Source: an uncultured Bacilli bacterium (GTDB lineage: Bacteria > Bacillota_I > Bacilli_A > RFN20 > CAG-826). From it: a stretch of DNA of 8,317 nucleotides. Location: positions 1 to 8,317 of the forward strand of contig CAKPBC010000016.1 of assembly GCA_934140155.1 (NCBI GenBank), written 5' to 3'. The notes under the pieces are model-generated. The model was given only the letters and a program-made list of their open reading frames with translations. It did no database searches and was not told the DNA's origin. A program made the position numbers and the translations under genes. This document shows positions 1 to 6,735 of the stretch, one piece after another. The first letter of the stretch is position 1; every line of letters begins with the position of its first letter.

Positions 1-5
1 TCCAT
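1..5 (-). CDS. start of a leftward gene, truncated by the window edge
   Basis: Only the ATG (complement of bases 3-5) and two bases of the next codon lie inside the window, so the product cannot be named. It is called because a GGAGG Shine-Dalgarno (complement of 14-18) sits 8 nt upstream of the ATG, a canonical arrangement. The gene would be divergent from rdgB, and its leader would contain the dyad at 65-91. The call rests on the start signal alone. Confidence 0.45.
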
Positions 6-13
6 TGTTTTTT

Positions 14-18
14 CCTCC
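14..18 (-). promoter_or_regulatory. Shine-Dalgarno GGAGG of the left-edge gene
   Basis: CCTCC on the + strand reads GGAGG on the minus strand, 8 nt before the ATG at 5-3. This is the main support for a gene leaving the window at the left. Confidence 0.5.
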
Positions 19-64
19 GACACTATTCTATATCTTGTTCGATTCTTTTCTATTACGGTCGATC

Positions 65-91
65 TTTTTCGCTTACTTTGTAAGGGAAAAA
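65..91. repeat. 12-bp-arm inverted repeat in the divergent intergenic region
   Basis: Bases 65-76 and 80-91 are reverse complements except for one position (G71/G85), around a 3-nt centre. The core is CTTAC-TTT-GTAAG. It lies between the left-edge start codon and the candidate rdgB promoter. It could be an operator or a leader hairpin for the leftward gene. It is not followed by a clear U tract on either strand, so it is not called a terminator. Confidence 0.4.
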
Positions 92-156
92 CGCAAGGAA
101 AAAAGTTCGAACCCATATATTTTTCGAAGTTTTCTTTATCTACTTAATAAATATTA

Positions 157-165
157 TGTTATACT
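157..165 (+). promoter_or_regulatory. candidate extended -10 promoter for rdgB
   Basis: TGTTATACT fits the extended -10 form TG-N-TATAAT with one mismatch. No good -35 is seen at 17-18 bp. Transcription would start near 172, giving a leader of about 118 nt to the rdgB start at 290, or about 10 nt to the alternative ATG at 182. The same TG-N-TATACT box precedes the HAD gene at 6736-6744. Confidence 0.35.
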
Positions 166-289
166 CTTTCTTGGTGATAATATGAATAAACAACCTAATT
201 TAGACTTAATAAAAAAGCGTAATTGTGATTATCTAAAAACCAAAGTAAAAATTGAAAGTAATAAATACTTTGAAAGGAAAAACAAAAAT

Positions 290-889
290 ATGAGAAAAGA
301 ATTAAATCTCGTTATTAGTAGTAACAATCAACATAAGATTGAAGAATTCAAAGAAATATTTAAAGATTATCCTAATGTCACAATATATTCTTTAAAAGAT
401 TTAAATATTAATGTTGATCCAGAAGAAAATGGTGCTACATTTAAAGAAAATTCTCTAATCAAAGCAAGCGCTGTTGCTAAATTAACTAGTTTTGCAGTTA
501 TTGCCGATGATTCTGGCTTAGAAATAGATAGTCTTGATGGTTTTCCTGGTATTTATTCTTCACGTTTTATGGAAGGTCACCCTTATAAAGAAAAATTTCT
601 TGCTATATTTGATAAATTAAAAGATAAACCACGTGGAGCACAATTCCATTGTGTAATTACTTTAGTTAATTTAAAAGATGAGCCTCTATTTTTTGAAGGA
701 ATTTGTCGCGGAAATATTGCTTTATCTCCAAGTGGCGAAGAAGGATTTGGTTATGATCCAATCTTTGTTCCTAATGGATATGATTCTTCTTTTGCAGTTT
801 TAGGTGAAGAAATTAAAAACAAAATTTCACATCGTGGATTAGCAAGTGTCGCACTCATCAATTACTTAAAAGAAAATAATTATATTTAG
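290..889 (+). CDS. rdgB: RdgB/HAM1-type non-canonical purine NTP pyrophosphatase (XTP/dITP diphosphatase)
   Basis: A cytosolic house-cleaning enzyme that hydrolyses ITP, dITP and XTP to the monophosphate and pyrophosphate, keeping deaminated purines out of DNA and RNA. From the ATG at 290 it is 199 residues, the usual family length. Visible motifs are SSNNQHK (10-16), the ENSLIKA helix (54-60), ADDSGL with catalytic Asp (72-77), FGYDPIF (153-159) and SHRG (180-183). The start at 290 has AAAGGAAA (273-280) upstream and puts Met just before the first beta strand. The frame stays open upstream, and an in-frame ATG at 182 has GGTGAT 3 nt before it. Using it would add 36 lysine-rich residues unlike the family. 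The gene stands alone on this strand and converges on the Nudix gene across a shared terminator. Confidence 0.93.
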   Translation: MRKELNLVISSNNQHKIEEFKEIFKDYPNVTIYSLKDLNINVDPEENGATFKENSLIKASAVAKLTSFAVIADDSGLEIDSLDGFPGIYSSRFMEGHPYKEKFLAIFDKLKDKPRGAQFHCVITLVNLKDEPLFFEGICRGNIALSPSGEEGFGYDPIFVPNGYDSSFAVLGEEIKNKISHRGLASVALINYLKENNYI

Positions 890-895
890 ACACAC

Positions 896-923
896 AAAAA
901 CAGTTCAAAATGAACTGCTTTTT
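896..923. terminator. bidirectional intrinsic terminator between rdgB and the Nudix gene
   Basis: CAGTTCA (901-907) and TGAACTG (911-917) form a 7-bp perfect stem with an AAA loop. An A5 run lies on the left (896-900) and a T5 run on the right (919-923). Read rightwards it ends rdgB (stop 889). Read leftwards it ends the Nudix gene (stop 926). Confidence 0.85.
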
Positions 924-925
924 CG

Positions 926-1465
926 TTACTTATTATTGATTTTTAATTTATATAGACTTATAGCGCATATTGTTTTAGCATCAACAATTATGCCTTCTTT
1001 TATCATATTCTCTACTTCCTCTAAAGTATGATAAGATATTTCAATAAACTCATTTTCATCCCAATGCTTTTTAGTTTTCACTAAATCAGTAGCGGAATAC
1101 AAATAAATTATTTCATCACAATATCCACAAGTTGGATAAATTTTACCTAATAACTCAATATGATTTGGTTTAAAGCCCGTTTCTTCTTCTAATTCTCTTT
1201 TAGCAATAGTTAAAGGCTCTTCACCTATTTCTTGTTTACCAGCTGGAATTTCATATAGTACTTCTTCAAAAGCATAGCGAAATTGTCTTTCTAAAATAAT
1301 TTTATTATCACTAGTAAATGCAAGTATTGCTGCACCGGGAGTATGACGCACTATTTCGCGTGGTGCTAAATTGCCATTAGGACATTTAACTTGGGCTTCT
1401 TCAACACTTAAAACTGTCCCAATATACGCTTTTTTAGCGGAGATCTTTTCTTCTTTAAGCTTCAT
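926..1465 (-). CDS. Nudix hydrolase, probable ADP-ribose pyrophosphatase (NudF-like)
   Basis: Predicted to cleave ADP-ribose to AMP and ribose 5-phosphate with Mg2+, removing a reactive product of NAD+ breakdown. The protein is 179 residues. The Nudix box at residues 76-98 is a perfect match to GX5EX7REUXEEXGU, with REL at 90-92 and metal-binding glutamates 91, 94 and 95. Downstream, YPTCGYCDE resembles the proline-containing segment that marks the ADP-ribose pyrophosphatase subfamily. The chosen ATG at 1465 follows the NAD synthetase stop (1469-1467) by 1 nt. GGTGA lies 8 nt upstream, inside the end of that gene, so translation is probably coupled. A GTG at 1477 would overlap the synthetase and add 4 residues. 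The substrate is inferred from the motif and neighbour. Confidence 0.9.
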   Translation of the reverse strand: MKLKEEKISAKKAYIGTVLSVEEAQVKCPNGNLAPREIVRHTPGAAILAFTSDNKIILERQFRYAFEEVLYEIPAGKQEIGEEPLTIAKRELEEETGFKPNHIELLGKIYPTCGYCDEIIYLYSATDLVKTKKHWDENEFIEISYHTLEEVENMIKEGIIVDAKTICAISLYKLKINNK

Positions 1466-1466
1466 A

Positions 1467-3578
1467 TTATAATTCACCCAATTCTTCTAACCAAACATTA
1501 CTAGATGCATCACTTGGCATACGTAAATCACCACGTGGTGATAAAGATACTGAACCAACTTTAACACCATCTGGTAAACAACTACGCTTAAATTGTTGCG
1601 AGAAAAATCTACGAATAAAATTATTAAGCCATTTCTTTATTGTTTTTTCATCATAATAGCCATTAAATGCTAATTTTGCTAAGAAATAAATCTTTTTAAC
1701 CGAATAATGATTTCTTAATAAGTGATATAAGAAGAAGTCATGTAATTCATAAGGTCCGATAATTTCTTCAGTTTTTTGAGCAATTTCACCTTCTTTTAAT
1801 GGTAATAGTTCTGGTGAAACTGGTGTATCTAAGATATCTAATAAAGTAGCTTCTACTTTTTTATGATGCTTAGCATAATGATAAACAATATGTTTTACTA
1901 ATGTTTTTGGAATTGAGCAATTAACGCCATAATTAGACATATGATCCCCGTTATAAGTCGCCCATCCTAAGGCAAGTTCACTTAAGTCACCTGTTCCAAC
2001 CACTAATCCGCCAGTTTTATTAGCATAATCCATTAAAACTTGTGTACGTTCACGAGCTTGAGCATTTTCAAAAGTAACACTATGATCATTTTCATCTTGA
2101 CCGATATCTTTTAAATGTTGCTTAGTTGCTGCACTAATATCAATTTCTAATAAAGTTACACCTAATCCATTAGCTAAATTATAAGCATTGTTTTTTGTGC
2201 GTTTACTAGTTCCAAAACAAGGCATAGTAATCGCATGAATGTCTTTTAAATCACGTTTACATTCTTTCATAGCTTCTACAGCCACTAATAAGGCTAAAGT
2301 AGAATCTAATCCGCCTGATAAACCAATAACCAATGTTTTAGCATGGGTATGTTCAACTCTTTTTACTAAGCCCATTACTTGTAATTTTAATATCCACATA
2401 GCTCTTTGATAACGTTCTTGTTCATCACTAGGAATAAATGGTGTTGGAGAAAACTTACGCGTAATTGTCGAAGTATTTAAAGGTAAATCAAATGAAATAA
2501 GTTTATATCCTTCTTTATTTTCTTTTGGATAAGAAGTCATTTTTTGTCTTTCGTTTACTAATTTTTCCAAATCAATTTCGGTAATAATTGTTTCATTAGT
2601 AAATAGTTCCGACTTTTTAATAATAGAACCATTTTCACTAATGATATTAGCTCCAGAGAACACGAGATCCGTTGTCGATTCTCCGTTACCGCTGCTGCAA
2701 TATAAATAAGCACATACAAGTCGAGCCGATGTCGAAGACACTAACATTTCACGATATTCTTTTTTACCAACAATTTCATTTGAAGCACTTAAATTACAAA
2801 TGATTGTTGCTCCCGCAATGGCGTGATTTGTGGATGGCGTATTAGGAATCCATAAATCTTCGCAAATTTCAACTCCCATAACCCACTTTGTATAATTAGA
2901 GTTTCTAAACAATAACTTATTTCCAAATGGAACATATTGATCAGCATAGCTTATCATATAGTTTTTACTTGGTGCTGGAGCAAAGTGACGTAATTCATAA
3001 AACTCATTATAATTTGGTAAAGCTGTTTTAGGCACAATTCCTAAAATTTTTCCTTTTAATGCTACAATTGCCGCATTATAACATTTATTTTCCACTAATA
3101 CTGGTGCACCAAAAATAATAACCATATCAATATCTTTGGTTGCAATTAAAATATTTTTAACACCATCAACAACACTATTTAACAAAGTGTTTTGTAAAAA
3201 TAAATCTTGGCAAGTATATCCCGTTAAAGTTAATTCCGAAAAAGTAAGTAATTTTACGCCTTTTTCCGCGCATTCTTTAGTTTTTCCAATAATAGCTTCA
3301 CTATTTTTAGAAACATCCGCAACAACAGTATTGATTGTAGCACAAGCCACTTTTACAAACCCCATATTTTCCGATTGTTTACTAGCTTGAACAAAACTTT
3401 CTTCTTTAAAACTATTAAAAACCTCATCACAAGTTATTGAATCATAATATTCTTGAGACATAACTACTAAATCACTATAACCATTTTTAGTTATAAATAT
3501 CGGTTTATTATCTAGATGTGCTTGATCAGATATTTCATTTGTTTTTCTTAAATCAGTAATTGGTCTAATATTTTTCAT
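1467..3578 (-). CDS. nadE: glutamine-dependent NAD+ synthetase with N-terminal Phd/YefM antitoxin-like domain
   Basis: Makes NAD+ from deamido-NAD+, ATP and glutamine-derived ammonia, the last step of NAD synthesis. From the start at 3578 it has 703 residues. Residues 1-47 resemble a Phd/YefM antitoxin DNA-binding domain: MKNIRPITDLRKTNEI, then KPIFITKNG (25-33), then VVMSQEYYDS (38-47). Residues 48-71 form a linker. The nitrilase-type glutaminase follows, with the triad Glu115 (in FSELTLTGY), Lys184 (in VPKTALPNY) and Cys239 (in VEICEDLW). The synthetase domain carries the PP-loop GLSGGLDST (419-427) and GTGDLSELALGW (528-539). The start is set by AAAGGAG (complement of 3584-3590) 5 nt before the ATG; an ATG 6 codons upstream would contain that site in its own frame. 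Without the extra domain, Met72 gives 632 residues, a normal length for this two-domain type. An internal start there (GGA, 4 nt spacing) could also yield a plain form. First gene of a pair with the Nudix hydrolase. Confidence 0.95.
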   Translation of the reverse strand: MKNIRPITDLRKTNEISDQAHLDNKPIFITKNGYSDLVVMSQEYYDSITCDEVFNSFKEESFVQASKQSENMGFVKVACATINTVVADVSKNSEAIIGKTKECAEKGVKLLTFSELTLTGYTCQDLFLQNTLLNSVVDGVKNILIATKDIDMVIIFGAPVLVENKCYNAAIVALKGKILGIVPKTALPNYNEFYELRHFAPAPSKNYMISYADQYVPFGNKLLFRNSNYTKWVMGVEICEDLWIPNTPSTNHAIAGATIICNLSASNEIVGKKEYREMLVSSTSARLVCAYLYCSSGNGESTTDLVFSGANIISENGSIIKKSELFTNETIITEIDLEKLVNERQKMTSYPKENKEGYKLISFDLPLNTSTITRKFSPTPFIPSDEQERYQRAMWILKLQVMGLVKRVEHTHAKTLVIGLSGGLDSTLALLVAVEAMKECKRDLKDIHAITMPCFGTSKRTKNNAYNLANGLGVTLLEIDISAATKQHLKDIGQDENDHSVTFENAQARERTQVLMDYANKTGGLVVGTGDLSELALGWATYNGDHMSNYGVNCSIPKTLVKHIVYHYAKHHKKVEATLLDILDTPVSPELLPLKEGEIAQKTEEIIGPYELHDFFLYHLLRNHYSVKKIYFLAKLAFNGYYDEKTIKKWLNNFIRRFFSQQFKRSCLPDGVKVGSVSLSPRGDLRMPSDASSNVWLEELGEL

Positions 3579-3583
3579 AATAA

Positions 3584-3620
3584 CTCCTTTGTACATAATT
3601 AAGTCGTAATCTTGTACGAC
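3584..3620 (-). promoter_or_regulatory. putative operator region of the Phd-NadE gene: ribosome site, TGTACA and 18-bp dyad
   Basis: Three elements are packed before the start codon. AAAGGAG is the complement of 3584-3590. The palindrome TGTACA lies at 3590-3595. A perfect dyad, GTCGTA (3603-3608) and TACGAC (3615-3620) with a 6-nt spacer, also includes a TGTAC (3613-3617) whose centre is 23 bp from the first. YefM operators are known to carry TGTACA cores, so these are candidate binding sites for the protein's own N-terminal domain. A weak -10 (TACACT, complement of 3624-3629) would place the transcription start within or beside the dyad. No convincing -35 is seen. Confidence 0.4.
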
Positions 3621-3633
3621 ATTAGTGTAACAT

Positions 3634-3664
3634 AAAAGCTTAGAAATTACGATAATTTCTAAGC
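3634..3664 (-). terminator. intrinsic terminator of degV
   Basis: A 12-bp perfect stem (3638-3649 with 3653-3664) and a 3-nt loop are followed on the minus strand by TTTTAT (the A4 at 3634-3637). It begins 11 nt beyond the degV stop and separates degV from the NAD synthetase gene. Confidence 0.85.
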
Positions 3665-3675
3665 GCTTTACTTAA

Positions 3676-4593
3676 TTATTTTCCAATAATACTTTTAATT
3701 AAACTCTTCTTTTCAATAGTTCTATTATTTCCTTCATAGAACACTGCTAGAGTGCCTGGACCAACATGGGCACCAGTGACAATATCATAATAATATATTT
3801 CAATATCATTAATACCATTGTTTCTTAATAAGTTCGCTAATTTATTGGCATCATCAAGAGAATTGCAATGTGCAATAAATACTTTGCTATTTTTATCCGC
3901 TATATAATCAACAACTTGTTGAGCCAAAGTTTTAATAGCGTTATTTCTTCCGTGGACTTTCGAAGACACTTCAATTTTTGCTTCATCAGATCCATATAGC
4001 AATGGTTTAATTGATAAAATACTTGCAATCGTAGCCACAATACTTGATACACGACCGGAATTAGATAAATATTTAATGTTATCCACTGTAAACTCAGAAC
4101 GAACTCTTTTAACATATTCTTCGGTCAAAGAAACTACTTCTTCAAATGTTTTTCCTTCTTTAGCAAGTTTATAAGCATACATTGCTACCATACCTTCACC
4201 AAAACTTGCTGTTTTAGCATCAATTACTTTTACTAATTCTTTTCCATGTTCTTCATTTATTTGACTAGCAATTAATGAAGAACTTTGATAATTACCAGAA
4301 ATGCCACTTGCTATGCAAACGAAAATAACTTGATTTCCTTTTTCTACTTCATCAGTAAATGCCTTTTCAAATTGACCAGGACTAGTTAAAGATGTTTTAG
4401 CTTTTTCTCCTTTTAATAATTTTTCATAAAGTGTCTTAGAAAATTCTTCAACATCAATATTTTCTTCATAGCATAAATGACTTTCTTCACCAATTTGTAA
4501 AGTCATAGGTAGAACATTAATATCTAATTCTTTTTCTTTTAAAATATAGCTAAATAAATTTGAAGCTGCATCGGTAAATATTTTTATACTCAT
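3676..4593 (-). CDS. DegV family fatty-acid-binding protein (FakB-like)
   Basis: DegV/FakB proteins bind a single fatty acid and present it to the FakA kinase for phosphorylation, feeding exogenous fatty acids into phospholipid synthesis. FakA is not in this window, so the partner is inferred. The protein has 305 residues, a little longer than the common 280-290. Family signatures are FTDAASN (6-12), TSLTSPGQF (67-75), SGISGNYQS (96-104), YLSNSGRVS (175-183), where YLxxGGR is usual, and GAHVGPGT (274-281) with His276 near the lipid head-group pocket. The ATG at 4593 is chosen because GAAAGGA (complement of 4602-4608) lies 8 nt upstream. Longer in-frame starts lack a ribosome site. The gene is a single transcription unit with its own promoter and terminator. 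Confidence 0.93.
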   Translation of the reverse strand: MSIKIFTDAASNLFSYILKEKELDINVLPMTLQIGEESHLCYEENIDVEEFSKTLYEKLLKGEKAKTSLTSPGQFEKAFTDEVEKGNQVIFVCIASGISGNYQSSSLIASQINEEHGKELVKVIDAKTASFGEGMVAMYAYKLAKEGKTFEEVVSLTEEYVKRVRSEFTVDNIKYLSNSGRVSSIVATIASILSIKPLLYGSDEAKIEVSSKVHGRNNAIKTLAQQVVDYIADKNSKVFIAHCNSLDDANKLANLLRNNGINDIEIYYYDIVTGAHVGPGTLAVFYEGNNRTIEKKSLIKSIIGK

Positions 4594-4637
4594 TTTAATC
4601 ATCCTTTCTAATATATAATATATCCACTTAAACAAAG

Positions 4638-4667
4638 ATTATATTCAATCCCGAAAACATATATTAA
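4638..4667 (-). promoter_or_regulatory. candidate degV promoter
   Basis: On the minus strand a perfect TATAAT (complement of 4638-4643) lies 18 bp downstream of TTAATA (complement of 4662-4667), which matches TTGACA at 4 of 6 positions. Transcription would start near 4631, about 38 nt before the ATG. The fit is good but not unique in such AT-rich DNA. Confidence 0.45.
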
Positions 4668-4710
4668 CCCTTTTTAAAAGATAATGCAATTAATATGTTG
4701 ATTTATGTAC

Positions 4711-4740
4711 AAAAAACACGATTTCGTCGTTAAAATCGTG
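4711..4740 (-). terminator. intrinsic terminator of the redox gene cluster
   Basis: CACGATTT (4717-4724) and AAATCGTG (4733-4740) form an 8-bp stem with an 8-nt loop. Six U follow on the minus strand (A6 at 4711-4716). It lies 27 nt past the stop of the flavoprotein gene. A T6 run at 4742-4747 makes it symmetric, but no + strand gene precedes it. Confidence 0.85.
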
Positions 4741-4766
4741 CTTTTTTAAGTTAATTAAATATATAA

Positions 4767-5384
4767 TTATTTTATAAAATTTGTGTGTTCTGGTTTTTCT
4801 ACTTCAGGAAGGCCAAATTCTCGAATGCCTAGTGAAATGGACTTCATTAAAAATATCATATTTTTAGCCAAAGTACGCATTGTTTGAAGTCCTTCTAAAT
4901 CTTGAGCGGCTTCTCCTACTTTTCTTCCGTGTACGCTATTCCAGTATTGACTAGTAGCAATTGGCATACCAGATATAGAGAAATATTTATTAAGTTCATC
5001 AAATGTTGAAGAACATCCGCCGCGTCTTGCTACAACCACACTAGCGCCAACTTTAGTTCTTTTATCAAAATGGCTCGAATAAAATAATCGGTCTAAACAA
5101 GAAATTAGTGTTCCATTTGCGGAAGCATAATATACTGGACTCGCTACCACCAGCGCATCTGCACCTTTAAATTTTTCACTAATTTCATTTACAATATCAT
5201 TAATACCACATTTATCATTTTTATAACAATAATTACAAGCGATACATCCACGAATTGCTAAATTACCAACCTGAATAATTTCAACTTCTATTTTTTCTTT
5301 TAAAAACTCTTTTTCCATTTCTTTTAATGCAATGGTGGTATTTCCATCAATACGTGGAGATCCATTTAACATTAATACTTTCAT
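4767..5384 (-). CDS. flavodoxin-fold NAD(P)H-dependent oxidoreductase with Fe-S-type cysteine motif
   Basis: A cytosolic FMN-binding reductase of the NADPH-dependent FMN reductase / iron-sulfur flavoprotein group, 205 residues. The N-terminal beta strand leads into the phosphate loop GSPR-IDGNT (8-16). A second FMN contact is SPVYYASANG (82-91), and RRGG (120-123) fits the third loop. Cysteines 47, 50, 53 and 59 form CX2CX2CX5C, the compact pattern that holds a [4Fe-4S] cluster in archaeal/clostridial Isf proteins. Whether a cluster is bound here is inference. The natural electron partner is unknown. AAAGGA (complement of 5395-5400) lies 10 nt before the ATG and inside the end of the upstream gene, 5 nt away, so this is the last gene of the cluster. 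Confidence 0.88.
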   Translation of the reverse strand: MKVLMLNGSPRIDGNTTIALKEMEKEFLKEKIEVEIIQVGNLAIRGCIACNYCYKNDKCGINDIVNEISEKFKGADALVVASPVYYASANGTLISCLDRLFYSSHFDKRTKVGASVVVARRGGCSSTFDELNKYFSISGMPIATSQYWNSVHGRKVGEAAQDLEGLQTMRTLAKNMIFLMKSISLGIREFGLPEVEKPEHTNFIK

Positions 5385-5389
5385 TGTTT

Positions 5390-5929
5390 TTATTTCCTTT
5401 CTTTATTACGCTCTATAGTTTCTTTTTCACGTTTATTTCTTATTTTTATCGCTAAATCATTAAGAAAACAAAAATCATTACTAGATAACTCTCTTACTGG
5501 TAAAGCATATGTTTTAGTGTTTCTAGTTTTCACCTTTATTATATGCTTTTTAATTTCAATAAGATCAATGATACCTTCTTCCATAAAATCTTGGTTTTTT
5601 CTATTACCTTTAATAACATAATAATATTCATCATTTTCAATATGAAAATCAATAACAATACGCCCTTTTAAGCCATAATTAAATTTATGAAACAAACTAT
5701 AAATAGGTGTAATAAGAATTCCTAATATGCCTATCACTATTAATACTGTTCCGACAGCCATTTCCCAATTTCTAACATAATAAAATCGAAAAAAGCAAAT
5801 ATATAATCCAGAAAACAAAATAATAACAAACACTAATAAGCCATTTAAAAGCGTTGATACTTTTTCTTTTATTTGGTCAATAAATCGTCCTTTATATTCA
5901 TTATCAAAACTAATCGTGTAATCATTCAT
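5390..5929 (-). CDS. two-helix membrane protein of unknown function (possibly YcxB-like)
   Basis: A 179-residue protein not firmly recognised. Residues 1-28 are polar. Two hydrophobic helices follow (about 29-50 and 57-80), joined by a short loop with Arg, Asn and Trp, then about 100 soluble, charged residues rich in alternating beta-type segments (IVIDFHIE, YYYVIKG, IIKVKTRN, TYALPVREL). The tail is strongly basic and acidic. Two N-terminal helices followed by a beta-rich domain with a late LPVREL-like segment recall the YcxB-like family, but this is a weak similarity judgement. The ATG at 5929 is chosen: AAAGGA lies 10 nt upstream. A TTG three codons earlier would sit on the ribosome site. 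It overlaps the end of the HAD gene by 8 nt, implying coupled translation. No signal peptide is seen. Confidence 0.82.
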   Translation of the reverse strand: MNDYTISFDNEYKGRFIDQIKEKVSTLLNGLLVFVIILFSGLYICFFRFYYVRNWEMAVGTVLIVIGILGILITPIYSLFHKFNYGLKGRIVIDFHIENDEYYYVIKGNRKNQDFMEEGIIDLIEIKKHIIKVKTRNTKTYALPVRELSSNDFCFLNDLAIKIRNKREKETIERNKERK

Positions 5930-6719
5930 ATTTCTCAAGTCCTTTTAAAGCATAATAAATGCCATCTTCATCATTGCTAAGTGTATGATTAGGGAAAACA
6001 TTTTTTAACTCATCAGGAGCGTTTCCCATCAAGAAACCTTTGTTAACAAACTTAAGCATTTCTAAATCATTATAGTTATCTCCAAAAGCAATAGTATTAG
6101 AATAAGATACATTTAACTTATCGCATAATATTTTTATTGCCTCGGCCTTATTTATACCTTTTTCCATTATTTCTAATAAAATAGGTGATGATTTAACTAT
6201 CGAAAAATCAGGAAATCTATTTTTAAGTGCATCTTCAATACTTAAAATCTTATCCGGATTACAAATACATAAAATCTTATTTACAATGTTATTTCTAACA
6301 AATGATAAATCTCCTTCTTTTGATTTGGCTTTAACAATTGTTTCTTCTCTTATTATTCTAGGATCTAATTTATTTTTAACAATCCAATCATCCATGGAAT
6401 AAACACACCAGGATAAATCGAACTTATTATGTTCAATAAAATCAAGTATGACTTGAGCATTTTCCTTTGTCATACCTTTGCTAAAAATAACTTCTCTATT
6501 TTCATCAAGAATAAGAGCACCACTATAAGAAATTATAAAACATTTCAAATTATAAGTGTTAACTATCGGATATATACCCGAAGGACTTCTTGCCGAAACA
6601 ATAGCAAAATATGTTCCAGTAGCAATCTTTTCTTTTAAAATATTTAATGTTTTAGTGGGAATTTCATGTTTGGAATTCAACAAAGTACCATCAACATCAC
6701 TAAAAATAATATTTTTCAA
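5922..6719 (-). CDS. Cof-type HAD-superfamily phosphatase (class IIB cap)
   Basis: A cytosolic sugar-phosphate or nucleotide-type phosphatase. Family members act on varied small phosphoesters, so the substrate is not predictable. Counting from the TTG at 6719 it has 265 residues, typical for Cof proteins. Motif I is DVDGT with nucleophile Asp8 and acid/base Asp10. Motif II is SAR (42-44), motif III Lys191 in GINKAEA, and motif IV GDNYND (213-218). The cap domain lies at about 80-185. The start is TTG: GGTGAT (complement of 6724-6729) lies 4 nt upstream, and MKNIIFSDVDGT is a normal family N-terminus. A GTG at 6728 would need a leaderless message, because the likely promoter box is at 6736-6744. 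It follows the flavodoxin gene by 48 nt. Confidence 0.92.
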   Translation of the reverse strand: MKNIIFSDVDGTLLNSKHEIPTKTLNILKEKIATGTYFAIVSARSPSGIYPIVNTYNLKCFIISYSGALILDENREVIFSKGMTKENAQVILDFIEHNKFDLSWCVYSMDDWIVKNKLDPRIIREETIVKAKSKEGDLSFVRNNIVNKILCICNPDKILSIEDALKNRFPDFSIVKSSPILLEIMEKGINKAEAIKILCDKLNVSYSNTIAFGDNYNDLEMLKFVNKGFLMGNAPDELKNVFPNHTLSNDEDGIYYALKGLEKYE

Positions 6720-6735
6720 TTTTATCACCAAATGC

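Noticed and set aside
105..112. GTTCGAAC as a LexA (SOS) box
   Set aside because: The Bacillota LexA site needs CGAAC-N4-GTTYG spacing, which is not present here.
5..181. Coding extension of rdgB up to base 5
   Set aside because: The translated sequence is unlike RdgB, the region carries palindromes and promoter-like boxes, and a divergent start codon with GGAGG sits at its left end; it reads as intergenic.
3136..3390. 84-codon open frame on the + strand inside the NAD synthetase gene
   Set aside because: It lies opposite conserved NadE glutaminase sequence, has no ribosome site and resembles no protein family; a shadow frame.
3900..4115. 71-codon open frame on the minus strand inside degV
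   Set aside because: It is in another frame of a clearly conserved DegV region and has no start signal.
4706..4711. A TGTACA hexamer beside the cluster terminator
   Set aside because: It is not placed at a promoter and has no second site or dyad beside it; such hexamers are expected by chance in this base composition.
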